A DNA stretch of 64,000 bases from Drosophila miranda (taxonomy: Eukaryota > Arthropoda > Insecta > Diptera > Drosophilidae), in NCBI RefSeq assembly GCF_003369915.1, contig NC_046675.1, positions 14,756,001 through 14,820,000 on the forward strand, written 5' to 3'. The notes below the pieces were generated by a model that saw nothing but the letters and a program-made list of their open reading frames with translations, was not told where the DNA came from and searched no databases. A program made the position numbers and the translations under genes. Positions 1 to 10,764 of the stretch are shown here, piece after piece; the first letter of the stretch is position 1; each line of letters begins with the position of its first letter.

Positions 1-975
1 CCATGGAACAGCAGTCCATCTCCATTTCCAAGGCTGGAATTGTGACCTCGCTGCAGGCACGCTGCACGGTCATAGCCGCCTCCAATCCCATTGGTGGTCG
101 CTACGATCCCTCGATGACCTTCTCCGAGAACGTGAATCTGTCGGAACCCATTTTGTCGCGTTTCGACATCCTGTGCGTGGTTAAGGATGAGTTCGATCCC
201 ATGCAGGACCAGCAGCTGGCCAAGTTTGTGGTGCACTCGCATATGAAGCATCACCCGAGCGAGGAGGAGCAGCCAGAGATGGAGGAACCCACACAGAAAT
301 CTGTAGAGGAGATACCCCAGGATCTACTGCGACAGTACATCGTCTACGCCAAGGAGAATATTCGGCCCAAGCTTACGGTTCGTTTATTTAAAAACAACAA
401 AAATTGGCTCTGTCTCTAATAGATTTCCCCTCCGTTTTGCTTTCTAGAACATCGATGAGGATAAGATCGCCAAGATGTACGCGCAACTGCGACAGGAATC
501 GTTTGCCACCGGCTCCCTGCCCATTACTGTGCGCCACATCGAGAGCGTCATTCGCATGTCGGAGGCCCATTGTCGCATGCATCTGCGCGAGAATGTGATA
601 GAGGCGGACGTCAGCATGGCCATACGCATGATGCTGGAGAGCTTCATTGAGGCCCAAAAGTTCAGTGTGATGAAGAAGATGCGCAACACATTCCAGAAGT
701 ACCTGGCCTTCCAGAAGGATCACTCTGAGCTGTTGTTCTTCATCCTCCGCCAGTTGACGCTCGATCAGCTGGCCTACATTCGCTGCAAAGACGGACCCGG
801 CGCCACGCACGTGGAAATCATGGAGCGTGATCTGATCGAGCGGGCCAAGCAGCTGGACATCAGCAACTTGAAGCCATTCTACGACTCTGATCTGTTCCGC
901 TCAAATGGCTTCTCGTATGATCCCAAGCGGCGCATCATCCTCCAGATTGTGGTGGATGGAAGTGTCGCGAAGTGA
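1..975 (+). CDS. Mcm2: Mcm2, 3' part (MCM2-7 replicative helicase subunit)
   Basis: Partial gene that enters from the left edge. Exons are 1-377 and 448-975, joined in phase 0 across a 70-bp intron with a GTTCGT donor. They encode the last ~300 residues of MCM2. The first exon has the end of the AAA+ core: the NPIGGRYD segment (a sensor-like strand) and the [15 protein letters not shown] stretch, whose SRF carries the arginine finger. The second exon has the helical lid and winged-helix region found at MCM C-termini ([21 protein letters not shown]). MCM2 is one subunit of the hexameric MCM2-7 ring that unwinds DNA at replication forks. The acidic insert (residues with [10 protein letters not shown]) fits MCM2. 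The gene ends tail to tail with the helicase on the minus strand, with only about 120 bp between the two stops. The start lies outside the window. Confidence 0.96.
378..447 (+). other. Mcm2 last intron (70 bp)
   Basis: GT..AG intron. The donor is GTTCGT, and a T/C-rich tract leads to TTTCTAG. It splits ..RPKLT and NIDEDK.. in phase 0. Confidence 0.85.
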
Positions 976-1075
976 TCGCGACATCATTTATCTCATTTAG
1001 TCGTAGGCTTCATCATCCATGTTTCGTTACCCCCCAATAAGGATTAAATATAGTAAATACATATTTCCTAACAAA

Positions 1076-1084
1076 TTTTATTAG
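1076..1084 (-). terminator. poly(A) signal of the DDX55-type gene
   Basis: AATAAA on the minus strand within TAATAAAATT, directly after the stop codon at 1098. The implied 3' UTR is very short and abuts the Mcm2 3' UTR from the other strand. Confidence 0.6.
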
Positions 1085-1097
1085 TTAACGATCCCCA

Positions 1098-2927
1098 TTA
1101 GTCGTCCTTTTCAATGCCCATCGCCCTGTCGTATTCCTCTTCGCTGATCTTGTTCTTCTTTAGTCTCTTGAAGAGGCGTATATCACTGGCCAGCTCGTCC
1201 AGGTCTTCCTGGCTGAATTGCTGCTTCTTTTTGCGCTGCGCCGGTGTTCCCTCTGCAGACTCTGCCTCCCGCTTGCGTTGCTTCTTGGCCTTGCGTAGCT
1301 CCTTCTTCGACTTGGCATCCAGTTTGGCCTTTTTGGTCTGGTCCCAGGACTCGGTGCGCTTCTTGTGCAGCTTTTGGCCTGGCCAGCTGCCTGTCTGTTC
1401 GTACGTCTGTAGCTTCTGCTGGCGCACTTGCTCCTTTTGGACATTCTTGTAGGTGAGTTTGGTGAGATCAACTTCAGAGCTGGGCGCTATGAAGCCATCT
1501 CCGTTGTAGTTCTTTAGCTCCGGCATGCGCGGCAGTTGCAGCAGTCCGTAGGCAGTGGCCATCTTACCAAGATCCAGATCTTTCAGTCGCAAAATCGCGC
1601 TGCACTCGTGCTTGGTGTAGGCCCGGACATGGGAAACAAAGGCACGCATTCCCTTGTCGTAGACTCCCTTGTCCGCCCGCTGCAGTCGATGCAGTTGCTC
1701 CAGAACGGACGGAAGTTGGGTATCCGAGGGGCCAGCCTCGTCGTTGGGAAGTTCATTGAGTTCTACCCTTTGGTTGATCTTCAAGAAGTGAATATAGGAA
1801 TCCTCGCTGGGCAGGAGAAAGACGAGGGCGTTGCCATCGTTTCCCTGGCGGGCAGTGCGTCCCACACGGTGCACAAAACTGGACGCATTCGAGGGCGGGT
1901 CCCACTGCACGACCCACTCGATCTCGGGCACGTCCAAGCCGCGGGCCAGCACGTCTGTGCAGAGGAGCACAGACTCCGGCTCATTGCGAAACTTTTCCAC
2001 CACGATGGCTCGCTTGTTCTTCATCTTGCCGTGGATTCCCAGAACACTGCGCTTGGGTAGCAGAGGGGGCAAGGCCTCCGCCCAGTACTCCACGCAGGCA
2101 CAGGTAGGAAAGAAGACCATTACCTTGCCAGTGCGTGTGGCCGGGGACGAGAGGAACTGCAGCAGGGCCACGAACTTTTGCTCGGGCTCGACGATTCTGT
2201 AGAAGTTCTGCAGTCTCGCTGGTGTGTTCACGGAAGCCTTCTCCTTGACCGAGACCAGGACGGGATTACGTAGGCCAGCACGGATCAGGTCCGTCACCTC
2301 GGTGGTCTGTGTGGCCGAGAAGAGGCCCGTTCGTCGCTGTCTCGGCAGGTAGCCAAGTATGTTGTTGACACTCGTCTTGAATCCCAAGTCCAGTAAGCGA
2401 TCCGCCTCGTCCAGCACCAAAAACTCCAGGCTCTTGACGCGCGCTGCTAAATTCAGGTCATCTCCTTTGCGCTGAAACAAATCCTCCAGCCGGCCCGGCG
2501 TGCACACCAGTATGCAGGGTGTTTCCTTCCTCAGTGTCGCAATATCCTCCTCAATACTGTTGCCGCCCACAATCAATTGCTGGTTCAAGTGCTCCAGATC
2601 CTCGTGGGCCAGAAACTGTGCCAGCACCTCGGATATCTGTCGCGCCAACTCTCGTGTGGGAGAGATGATCAATGCACCGATCTCCTTAGGGCCCCAGGGT
2701 CGCTCCCTGTGCCGTCTCTGCAGAATCTCCAGTAATGGCACCAGAAACGCCAAGGTCTTGCCGCTGCCCGTGACGGCCTCGGCGGAGACATCTTTGAGGG
2801 CCAGCAGCAGGGGAATTGCAGCTGTTTGCACTGGCGTCATATCCCGAAAGCCAAAATCTTGAATAACCTCCAGTACGGCATCTGAGAGTCGCGGCTTGTC
2901 CAGAGAGGTCCATTTTTTGCGAGACAT
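1098..2927 (-). CDS. CG9630: DEAD-box RNA helicase, DDX55/Spb4 family
   Basis: A single-exon gene of 609 residues. DDX55/Spb4 proteins are nucleolar ATP-dependent RNA helicases of 60S ribosomal subunit assembly. Visible motifs in order are the Q motif with [10 protein letters not shown] (about 30-39), Walker A AVTGSGKT (51-58), PTRELA (90-95), TPGR (143-146), DEAD (173-176), SAT (204-206) and a C-terminal [10 protein letters not shown]. After the helicase core comes the Spb4-type C-terminal domain (around [14 protein letters not shown]), then a long Lys/Arg-rich coiled tail. I chose the ATG at 2927 (MSRKKW). The frame stays open upstream to 3011, but it runs through the promoter-like repeat and has no family match. 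A polyadenylation signal AATAAA lies about 15 bp past the stop. The symbol rests on memory of the D. melanogaster orthologue; the family call is firm. Confidence 0.93.
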   Translation of the reverse strand: MSRKKWTSLDKPRLSDAVLEVIQDFGFRDMTPVQTAAIPLLLALKDVSAEAVTGSGKTLAFLVPLLEILQRRHRERPWGPKEIGALIISPTRELARQISEVLAQFLAHEDLEHLNQQLIVGGNSIEEDIATLRKETPCILVCTPGRLEDLFQRKGDDLNLAARVKSLEFLVLDEADRLLDLGFKTSVNNILGYLPRQRRTGLFSATQTTEVTDLIRAGLRNPVLVSVKEKASVNTPARLQNFYRIVEPEQKFVALLQFLSSPATRTGKVMVFFPTCACVEYWAEALPPLLPKRSVLGIHGKMKNKRAIVVEKFRNEPESVLLCTDVLARGLDVPEIEWVVQWDPPSNASSFVHRVGRTARQGNDGNALVFLLPSEDSYIHFLKINQRVELNELPNDEAGPSDTQLPSVLEQLHRLQRADKGVYDKGMRAFVSHVRAYTKHECSAILRLKDLDLGKMATAYGLLQLPRMPELKNYNGDGFIAPSSEVDLTKLTYKNVQKEQVRQQKLQTYEQTGSWPGQKLHKKRTESWDQTKKAKLDAKSKKELRKAKKQRKREAESAEGTPAQRKKKQQFSQEDLDELASDIRLFKRLKKNKISEEEYDRAMGIEKDD

Positions 2928-2934
2928 TTTTGTA

Positions 2935-3200
2935 AACAAAAACACACGTGCACCCCGTCTGACCGTCAGAAATATACCGAAATATACCGTCACATTTTCA
3001 AAGTATACCAATAATACGGTCTTATTAAAAAAATACCGTGAATATACTGACGAATATTATACATATTCCTCGTTTTTGATATTCCATCGAATATTACTAG
3101 CTATTTAGATCTCTCAGCTCTACCCACATGATTTTGTTCGATTAATGACTCAATTTTCTACTTGACTGGCTTATTTTAAACACTTGCTTTTATTGTACCA
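2935..3200 (+). repeat. Promoter-associated repeat, copy 1 (upstream of the DDX55-type gene)
   Basis: In helicase-gene orientation (minus strand) this holds several AAATATACCG/GGTATATTT blocks, which resemble Drosophila core motif 6, and a CGGTCAGAC block at the presumed start region. Further upstream is a GATATTCC..GAATATTACTAGCT segment with a CTTGACTGGC..TTTATTG tail. The same blocks in the same order lie upstream of the Golga7-like gene (46565-46815). The GATATTCC part alone recurs at 23218-23610. Confidence 0.75.
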
Positions 3201-3726
3201 CTCGGTTGAAAATTGTTTGCCATTCACAGTGAATCGCAGTGGTTCCCGATAAAATTCAAACTTGGAAACAGTTTAAATAAATGCGCATTTATTCCAAATA
3301 TTTAGTTTTAAAATACTGTAAAATATATATATTCAATTATGTAAATACATCGCAGTGAAATACACAATTTATATAGTACTTCGTTAGACACTAAATACAA
3401 CTTTGCCGTTTCCTTTTACATCGTAAGATTCACTTAATTAGAGATACATATATTTATTTATTGTATATTTAAATAGCTATATAAGGCCCCCACAAAACAG
3501 TCCGGGCGCTGGATGAGCGAGTGAAATAAATGTTGAATGCAATTTTCGAATACAACAAAAATAAAATAATAAACACATACGATTTTAAATTGTATTTACT
3601 AAAATTTATGGACGTGGTTACTTTACCAAAGGGTAATTTCAGGAATTGTTCGTAAAATTACAATTTCGACCTCTGAACCACTGAAACGGCTTTCATTTGA
3701 TTTGTTTTCGAAAGGGGGTTATTGGA
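3201..3726 (-). other. Probable jar 3' UTR and A/T-rich spacer
   Basis: No coding signal. Downstream of the jar stop the minus strand is A/T-rich with several AATAAA-like signals (for example near 3455-3465 and 3285-3290), so it probably contains the jar 3' UTR end. Exact cleavage sites cannot be read. Confidence 0.5.
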
Positions 3727-6700
3727 TTATTGTTGTTTCTGCATGCCAGAAAGTGGGCCGTTTGGCCTAACACCCAGATTCTTGTAGGCCTTTCCGCCAT
3801 TGCGCTCCCATTCCCGATTGAATTCATGGTCCAGAATCTCGGCGCCACGCTTTCGCGTGAGACCCGTCTCCTCCAGGCTCAGCTCGCACATTTGCATGTC
3901 GTCCGTGCCGGCAACCAACAGAATCGGCGGCTTGTCCGCATGCAATTCCATCTGACGGGCGATCCACTGGCCATCAAAGTGGGCATACCACAAGCCACGC
4001 TTGGCTGTAAAAAAAACAACATTAAATTATGATTGTATGTTCTATGGATGAAACTTACTGTTGTCCGGGGCATTGGCTCGCATGAAGGGTATGCGGAAGT
4101 AGCGATGTTGGGCCGTCACAATCTGTTGGATGGGCTGCACAATCGGGGGCTGCTTGAAGGCTGTCGAGATGGTGGGTTTATAGAGATGGCGGCTTCTCTG
4201 GCACACATGTAACTTACCAGCTTCCATAACGCTGCGTGGTGCACGCTCGTTCTCATCCATGGTGGTGCGTTTGCGATTCTTTGCCTTCCAGGCATGGTAC
4301 ACCTTCAACCGGCGATGGAACTCCTGACGACAGGCCTGTAAAAAAATAAAAGTTAAAAAATGTCCATTGGTAGATTCCTATCCGCCCTACCTCCAGCAGC
4401 TCAATATCACAGGACGTGTTGATAGCATCGCGCAGCTCCGAGTACTTCCATTTGGACAAGTCGTACTTCTGCTTGCCCAGGGCCTGTTGCTGTGCCCGAA
4501 CATTGTCCGATCTATAGTTGCACAGTAAAGTTATGGATTAGTATATCAATAATTAAAATAAATGCAAGTTAAAGCGCAAGCAAAAAAGTGAGTCATTGAT
4601 GGCATTACAATGGGAGGAATTTACTGGCAAAAGACTTGCGAGAGATTAGACTAAAAGCCGATGTGAATTGTAGTAGGAGGTATTTTTACGGATGATTCGG
4701 ATTAGTGGACATGAGCTCTTTACTTTAGGTAGATGTTAGTAATTTTAGTTTTAGTGAGAGAATGTTTTCAAAACCAGCACCAACTCACTTATTCAAGTAC
4801 CGCGAAGCAATGTTTGACACAACTTGTGTAAAACTTTTGTTTTTAAAAAGAATATACAGAAAGTTAAAGCATATAGAAAGTAAAGTAAATATGTCGTTCG
4901 TTTATCCAATTAGTGAAAGCAAGAAGAGATTGACAAAATTTACAAGAGTTTACAAGAGTATTGTACATATGTATGTATAAACATTATAAAGCGTGCTATA
5001 CCTGATCAATTTGTTGGAACCCATGGGAGAGGCGTCATTGATACCACTGTGTTGTTGTGTTTTCAGTTTTTCGGATGTGTTTTTTGGGTGGTTTTTGTGT
5101 GTGTTTGTGGATGGTGTGGAGAGTAGATTGCGTGTGGAGGGGGGAAAAGGGAAAAAGTTGGTGAGTTTTCAGGAATATTTCAGTAGATTAAATTATAAAA
5201 TATAATAAACCACGTCACAAGATATCTGTATATACAATTGTTGTCTCCCCCGAGTCAAATATAATTCGTTTAACCCTTATCTTATCACCCAAATATTTAT
5301 AGTGGAATCCCCATTAATTGAGGATTTCGTTGCCTACACCTCACCCTCGTCATTTCCTGTAAAATGTTTTGTTTCCCCAATGTTTTTCCAGGAACTACTC
5401 AACATACTTGCGTATAACAGGAGGACTGTCTTCCACCTGGCCATTGGATTCGCTGGCGAGGCGCAGGGCCAATTCATGATCGCGTCGTTCCTGTTCAAGC
5501 TGCTGGCGATATTTGGCATCGTCCTTGGCCTCCTTTTGGAGCTGTTCCTGCAGTGCCAGAGCAGCGCGACGATCCTCCTCTTCCTGGCGCAATCGCTGCG
5601 CTTCTGCATGCTTGCGGCGTGTCTCCATCTCGACTTTTCTGTGGGATCGAATATTTAAATACCGTTCTACAAATGTGAATTTTCTACTAACAGTCGCTTG
5701 TTTTCGGCTTCTTCGCGTTGGCGGTTCTGTTCTGCCTCCTTCGCGGCCCGTTCGGCCTCCAGGGCCTCTTGAATCTTGCGCAGTCGTTCCTGCTCATCGG
5801 CTTGCTGCTGCTCCTTTAGTTTGGTATTCAGATCAACAGTCAGCTTATTCATATTGGCCATCACCACAGTGTACATGGAGTCGATTTCGCGTTGGGTAAT
5901 GCGGGGATTCCACTGAAAGAAAGAACCCGGTTAGAAGGGTTGGGGTCCAGCAGCATAGAACAAGTCTCACGACATACCTTGATAGTTTTAATGGCATCAT
6001 CGATCTGCTTGTAGATATCATTAACACCGCCAACGATTTCGTCGCGTCCCATCTTCAGTCCGTTGGCGATTTCGATTGTCTTGAGAGTGTTCGTTCGGAT
6101 CTTGTTGATCTTGGCAATGCCTTGGTAGCGTGGTCGATGCTGCTTTCTGGCCAGAAATCCGCGAGCAATGCGCTGGGCCATCAGAACGCACTTGTTGCGG
6201 AAGATGATGCGATTGCGCACTGAGTAAGAACAATTCATTACAATCAAGAGAATATACTTCAGAGAGATCTAAGGATAACTCACTCTTGATGACGCACAGA
6301 GCTCCCAGCGCGGACTTGACCCAACGCGAGCGAATCAGCCACTTCTTTACCTTGGCCACAATGGCCAGCATATTCTCTGGATCGGAGCGCATGATGCGAT
6401 CAAACTCCACAAACTTGCCGGGCCGGAAGAAGACCTTGGTGATGCCAAACTTAAAGTCCTTTGCACTTAGATTGAGGGACTGGAACATGGCCTCGCAGAA
6501 GGTGCGAGCCGGCAGCGAGACCAGCTCTGGGGGCAGCACAGACTTGTACATGTTGTACAGATCGGCGAATAGCACACGCGATGGGAAGCCATGCTCCATG
6601 AGCTCCAGCACCGATATGGTGCCCGAGCACTTCAGCTGGGCCAGAGCCAGGCTGCCCTCGAACTGGCGATCGACCATCTTGCTGTTGGGTTTGATGCAGC

Positions 6701-9609
6701 GGATAAAGTTTGTGCCCTGCGGGGAAACAACAATCATTAGTCGAAGGGCAGCGACGGGAAATGGGTTCTCTACTCACATTCTGCTCTAGTTTCTCCATCA
6801 ATTCCCCCAACTGCGTCTTGAATTTGGAGCCCACGGAGATGAAGTTCAGCTTGCCCCGAATGGAAGTGCTGCTGCCCGAGGGGAATAGGCTCCTCAGCAG
6901 GGGATTCACGCACTCCTGCATTAGGGCCTCCAGGGAGGCGTGCAGGGCATCGTTGTTCTTCTCGATAAACTGTTCGGTGTTGTAGCAGACGGCGCCGGCA
7001 AAGTGACGCACCAGGAAACCCTCCTCGTCGCGCAGCGTGCGGTGAGCCTTGAGGCGCGAGGATCGTGGCAGACCCAGGCGATAGTGATTCGCCCAGGACT
7101 TGTGGACCTCGGCAGTGAAGTGAGATGGCGATGGCTTCGGCAGCTTGGACTCCTCGTCGAGCAGCGTGAAAATGCCATTGGACTTGGCCTCGATCAGGTC
7201 GATGATGTCTTGGTTGTCGGTGAACGTGATCTCGGGCACATTGAGACCCTCGCGCTTGTACAGCTCCTGCTCGTTCTTCAGGATGTTGTCGTTGAAGAAC
7301 TTTTGCAGCTTCTCGTTGCAATAGTTAATGCAGAACTGCTCGAACGAGTTCACGGTGAAGTACTCGAAGCCCGCAATGTCGAGGACTCCAATGTAGAAGT
7401 TGGAGGCTTGGAAGGGTATGCTCTGATTGATGAGACCCACGATCCGATCGAAGAGGCGACTGTAAATGGCCTTGGCCAACGCATCGCGGGCGTTGCTCGC
7501 CTCGTAGATCTTCAAAGGAACCCTGCGTGGATCGAGTGGATAAATAAGATAGAAAGATCAATGTGAAAAGCGTCGCACTTACATGATAACCGTGCCCTTG
7601 AAGCCGCCTCCTTTGCTCTGCATCACGCGAGACACTAAAGCCGTACGCAGCTCCGTTTGATCCACGCCCAAGAGTCCGCTGGTGATAGTCACCGAGTGCT
7701 CCGTGGCTTCCGACACCTGACAGCCACCGCGCACATCGTCGGGTATCTCCTCGAAGGCAATGTTGCCCAAGTGCAGAACGGCAGCCACCAGCGAGTAGAT
7801 GCCCAACTTCTCCTCCTCCGAGAGACCCAATCGGCCGAGGGCCTTGTCCAGATTCTGAAAGTGCTGATAGTCATCGATAATGGGATCCTTGAGAGGGCCC
7901 TTCTGCTGGTGATTCTTCGACTTTTGAGAGCCGGGAATGAGTTGCTCTGTCTTGGCATTGGCAAAGTACTGCGTGCAGCCGGAGAGATACTAAAGACCGA
8001 GAAATATACGACTCATGAGCAAGGATTGAGATGCGAAGCGATCTCTTTCAACGAACCCTATAGTCATCTGGTTTTCCCAAATGTAGTTTGTCGCGCAACT
8101 GCTGCGGTGCTCCGGCCAGGAGCATGTAGAAGACATGGTAGTTGCGCTCCTCCGCACTCTGCGTACAGATGCGACTCTTCTCCAGCAGATAGTGGGAGAT
8201 GTAGCCGCCCACCACCTGGCACTTGGCATCATAGTGCACCTCAATGAACTTTCCAAAGCGCGAGGAGTTATTATTTCGAGTGGTTTTCGCATTGCCAAAA
8301 GCTTCCAGCACAGGATTGGCTAACAATTGGACGGATCTCTGTCAGTAAACGCACAATTTCTGGGGTATAAATAACTTTCTTACCATCTAGGATCTTGGTT
8401 TCTATGGGCCCGGCACTGTCGTGTGAGTAGCACAAGAATTTGAGCAGGTACTTGGTGGACTCCGTCTTACCGGCACCCGACTCTCCGGACACGATGATGG
8501 ACTGCGACAGTTTATAGACTCGCATATCCCGTATCGCCTTATCCGCTGTAGGAAGACCATAGTAGAGGTTATCGTTCTATCTATATAGTCGTGTCAAGCG
8601 CACTCACCAATGGCAAAGACATGCGGCGGCAGTTCGCCCAGCGAACGGCCATTGTACTTCTTGATGGTATCGGGTGCATAGAGCTCCTTGATCTCACGGT
8701 ACGGATTAACGGCGATCAGTATATTGGCCACATAGGTCTACGTTAAACCGGATATAAGTTTATTCCAGTTTCGTTTATTCTACGGGTTATTTCAAGTACT
8801 CACGTAGATCTTGTCTTTGTAGTAACGTGTCTTCAGATTGTCCAGAAATGTGGCCTCGTTGAGCAACATGAGTTCGCCTGGAAATTCAAGTAAAGTCACA
8901 ATCAAGTAGGTTAGTAAAACGTCTGGGGCCTGATGCGAGACTTTATGGCCCTAGACAACTACTTTCCCCTGCCTTCTGGGAGGCAGGGCTTAGGTCGGGG
9001 GTCATGCAAGCAGCAAGCGTGGCTAATGGTTCTGATGTTTACGTGAGGGAACATTGCCATTTGATCGTCGTGAAACACGGTCATGAAACAGGGGATTTTG
9101 CAAACATTAAAGATCCAGAGATCTCATCTGTCACGTTGTTAGAAAGATCATGCTCAATTTGAAACTAATGTACTGGAAAGACGTGTTCTAAATACTTGGA
9201 AATTTCTACGCCAAAGCGGTGTTATCTACTGGGGTAGATAAGATTCGCCGATGCTGTAGATGCTGTAGTCTTCACGAATAATATCAATAAGCGATATTTG
9301 CTTGCTCCACTCGAATGTTTGTTCTTTCCCTTTCTTTTCGCATTTATGTAACATTTTCAAGGGTAGATAAAAGGCCTTGGCCCCCCACACAGTGGGTCGG
9401 TTTCCCATGAGAGATTACTTACAGTTATCATCATGATCCTGTGGTCCATCGCACGAGGAGTGAATGTCATCGTAGCTGCAAGTACGCTTCGGATATTTAC
9501 GATCGATTGGCGTGACCTCGAACTCCTTGGTACCGATTTCCGTAATGCGACCCTGTATATACCCCTCGGTGGGATCCCTCGCCCACACGAGTTGGGTGTC
9601 CTCCAACAT
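3727..9609 (-). CDS. jar: jaguar, unconventional myosin VI heavy chain (Mhc95F)
   Basis: Minus-end-directed actin motor used in vesicle transport, spermatid individualisation and asymmetric division. Coding exons in transcript order are 9423-9609, 8804-8877, 8608-8737, 8384-8545, 8057-8319, 7583-7989, 6778-7522, 6284-6716, 5978-6219, 5692-5912, 5408-5638, 5002-5046, 4391-4511, 4218-4335, 4059-4160 and 3727-4004. They sum to 1252 residues, the usual length for the fly protein. Seen in the sequence are the P-loop GESGAGKT (exon 8384-8545), [10 protein letters not shown] switch I, DIAGFEYF switch II, the actin-binding FIRCIKPN, the converter with [11 protein letters not shown], the IQ/neck region, a charged helix rich in Glu/Arg (5408-5912) and the globular cargo domain. 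The cargo domain keeps the RRL adaptor site ([12 protein letters not shown]); the second site reads LWY where vertebrates have WWY. The ATG at 9609 matches the known N-terminus; an upstream extension is listed separately. Confidence 0.97.
4161..4217 (-). other. jar 57-bp intron, open and in frame
   Basis: GTAAGT..ACAG intron between ..RSVMEA and AFKQPPIV... Its length is 19 codons with no stop, so retention would insert 19 residues into the cargo domain without a frameshift. Confidence 0.7.
5002..5046 (-). other. jar 45-nt mini-exon
   Basis: This exon encodes about 15 residues ([14 protein letters not shown] region) between the helical tail and the cargo domain. It is flanked by CACAG and GTATAG. 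It is symmetric (phase 2/2), so skipping keeps the frame. The position matches the region where vertebrate myosin VI has alternative inserts. Confidence 0.75.
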
Positions 9610-9617
9610 TTTGCGCA

Positions 9618-10729
9618 CTGAAAGAGAGAACGAAACAAGAAGAATCCAAAAGTTAATATGTACTATTATTCATAACTGGTAATGGATCGCTGAAAGGTAT
9701 GACGCGGGGCAGTATCACTCCAAAAATCTTATCTACCTCGTCCGCTGCTACGAATATTACCAACACACAGAGAGAGAGAAAGAGGAACGAGGAGCCCAAC
9801 CAAATACCAAAAAAACGCGGCTGTGATCTAGAGTTCCTGAATTCCGAATGGCAACTGTGGAGCGCACTCAGCTGTAGCGATCACCGATCACCGTTGTCGG
9901 CGCTGCTGCTGCTGCTTCCAGCGTCGCTCTCTCTGGAACAGTCATTAAGGCCCGCTTTGCCGCTCTGCTGCCGGCAGGGGGGAGCCACAGCCACAGCCAT
10001 AGGCCATAGTAGGGGACCGGACCGGTGTTTTATGGGTACGTTTTGGATGAACGTGAACATTTCTTAGCTATTAACTCTACCTGTGCTTTGCCCTCTCTCT
10101 GGCTCTTTTATTTGCTCTCTGGTTCGCGCTCTCTCTCTCCGCCTATTGTTCTCGAGTGTCGCTGTGGCAATATGTATACCCTGTACTCCTAGACTGCAAG
10201 GGTCTGTAAGTGCCGACACACGCCGCCAAAGTAAACACAACGAATCTGACTTTCTATCGAGTCTCAATACAATAAATCAAGGAATACCTATAGTATTTAA
10301 GATCTGTATATCGGCAATGACCTCCACGTGGTATCCCATTGTCGACTCTCTTGTATAAGCCATTCTCTCTTGTTCTGACTCTTGGTTTCGCCTGCTTCTT
10401 TTGCCTCTCGCTTCGTGTCTACTTCGCTGGTTACCTTTCTTGGTCATGCACTGACTCTGACTCATGGGCGTAGTGGTGTCGTTCTGCAGTGGAGTTGATA
10501 AGCGGCGGCCCTGCGTGTAGGTGTCTCTCTCGCTCTCTCTCGCTCTCTCTCTCTCTCTCTCACTCCACAAAAAAGCAGCGGCCCTGTTATGGGATTTGCT
10601 AAACACCTCTGTTAAACCGCTGGGGCCAGCTCTAGCATCAATCTGTTTAAACAGTCGGATATATGGATAGAAAACCGCAAGCTTTCACAGTGCCCCTTAC
10701 CCTCCTCTCTATGTACGGGTACATGTGTA

Positions 10730-10764
<35 letters not shown>

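Noticed and set aside
2928-3011. 28-residue N-terminal extension of the DEAD-box helicase
   Set aside because: The extension reads through the promoter repeat and matches nothing in the family. The ATG at 2927 gives the conserved start.
4197-4216. GT..AG pair only 20 nt apart in jar
   Set aside because: Too short for an intron. The real acceptor is the ACAG at 4161, which restores the known AAFKQPP sequence.
6940-7566. 208-codon plus-strand frame within jar
   Set aside because: Antisense shadow of the conserved myosin motor exon.
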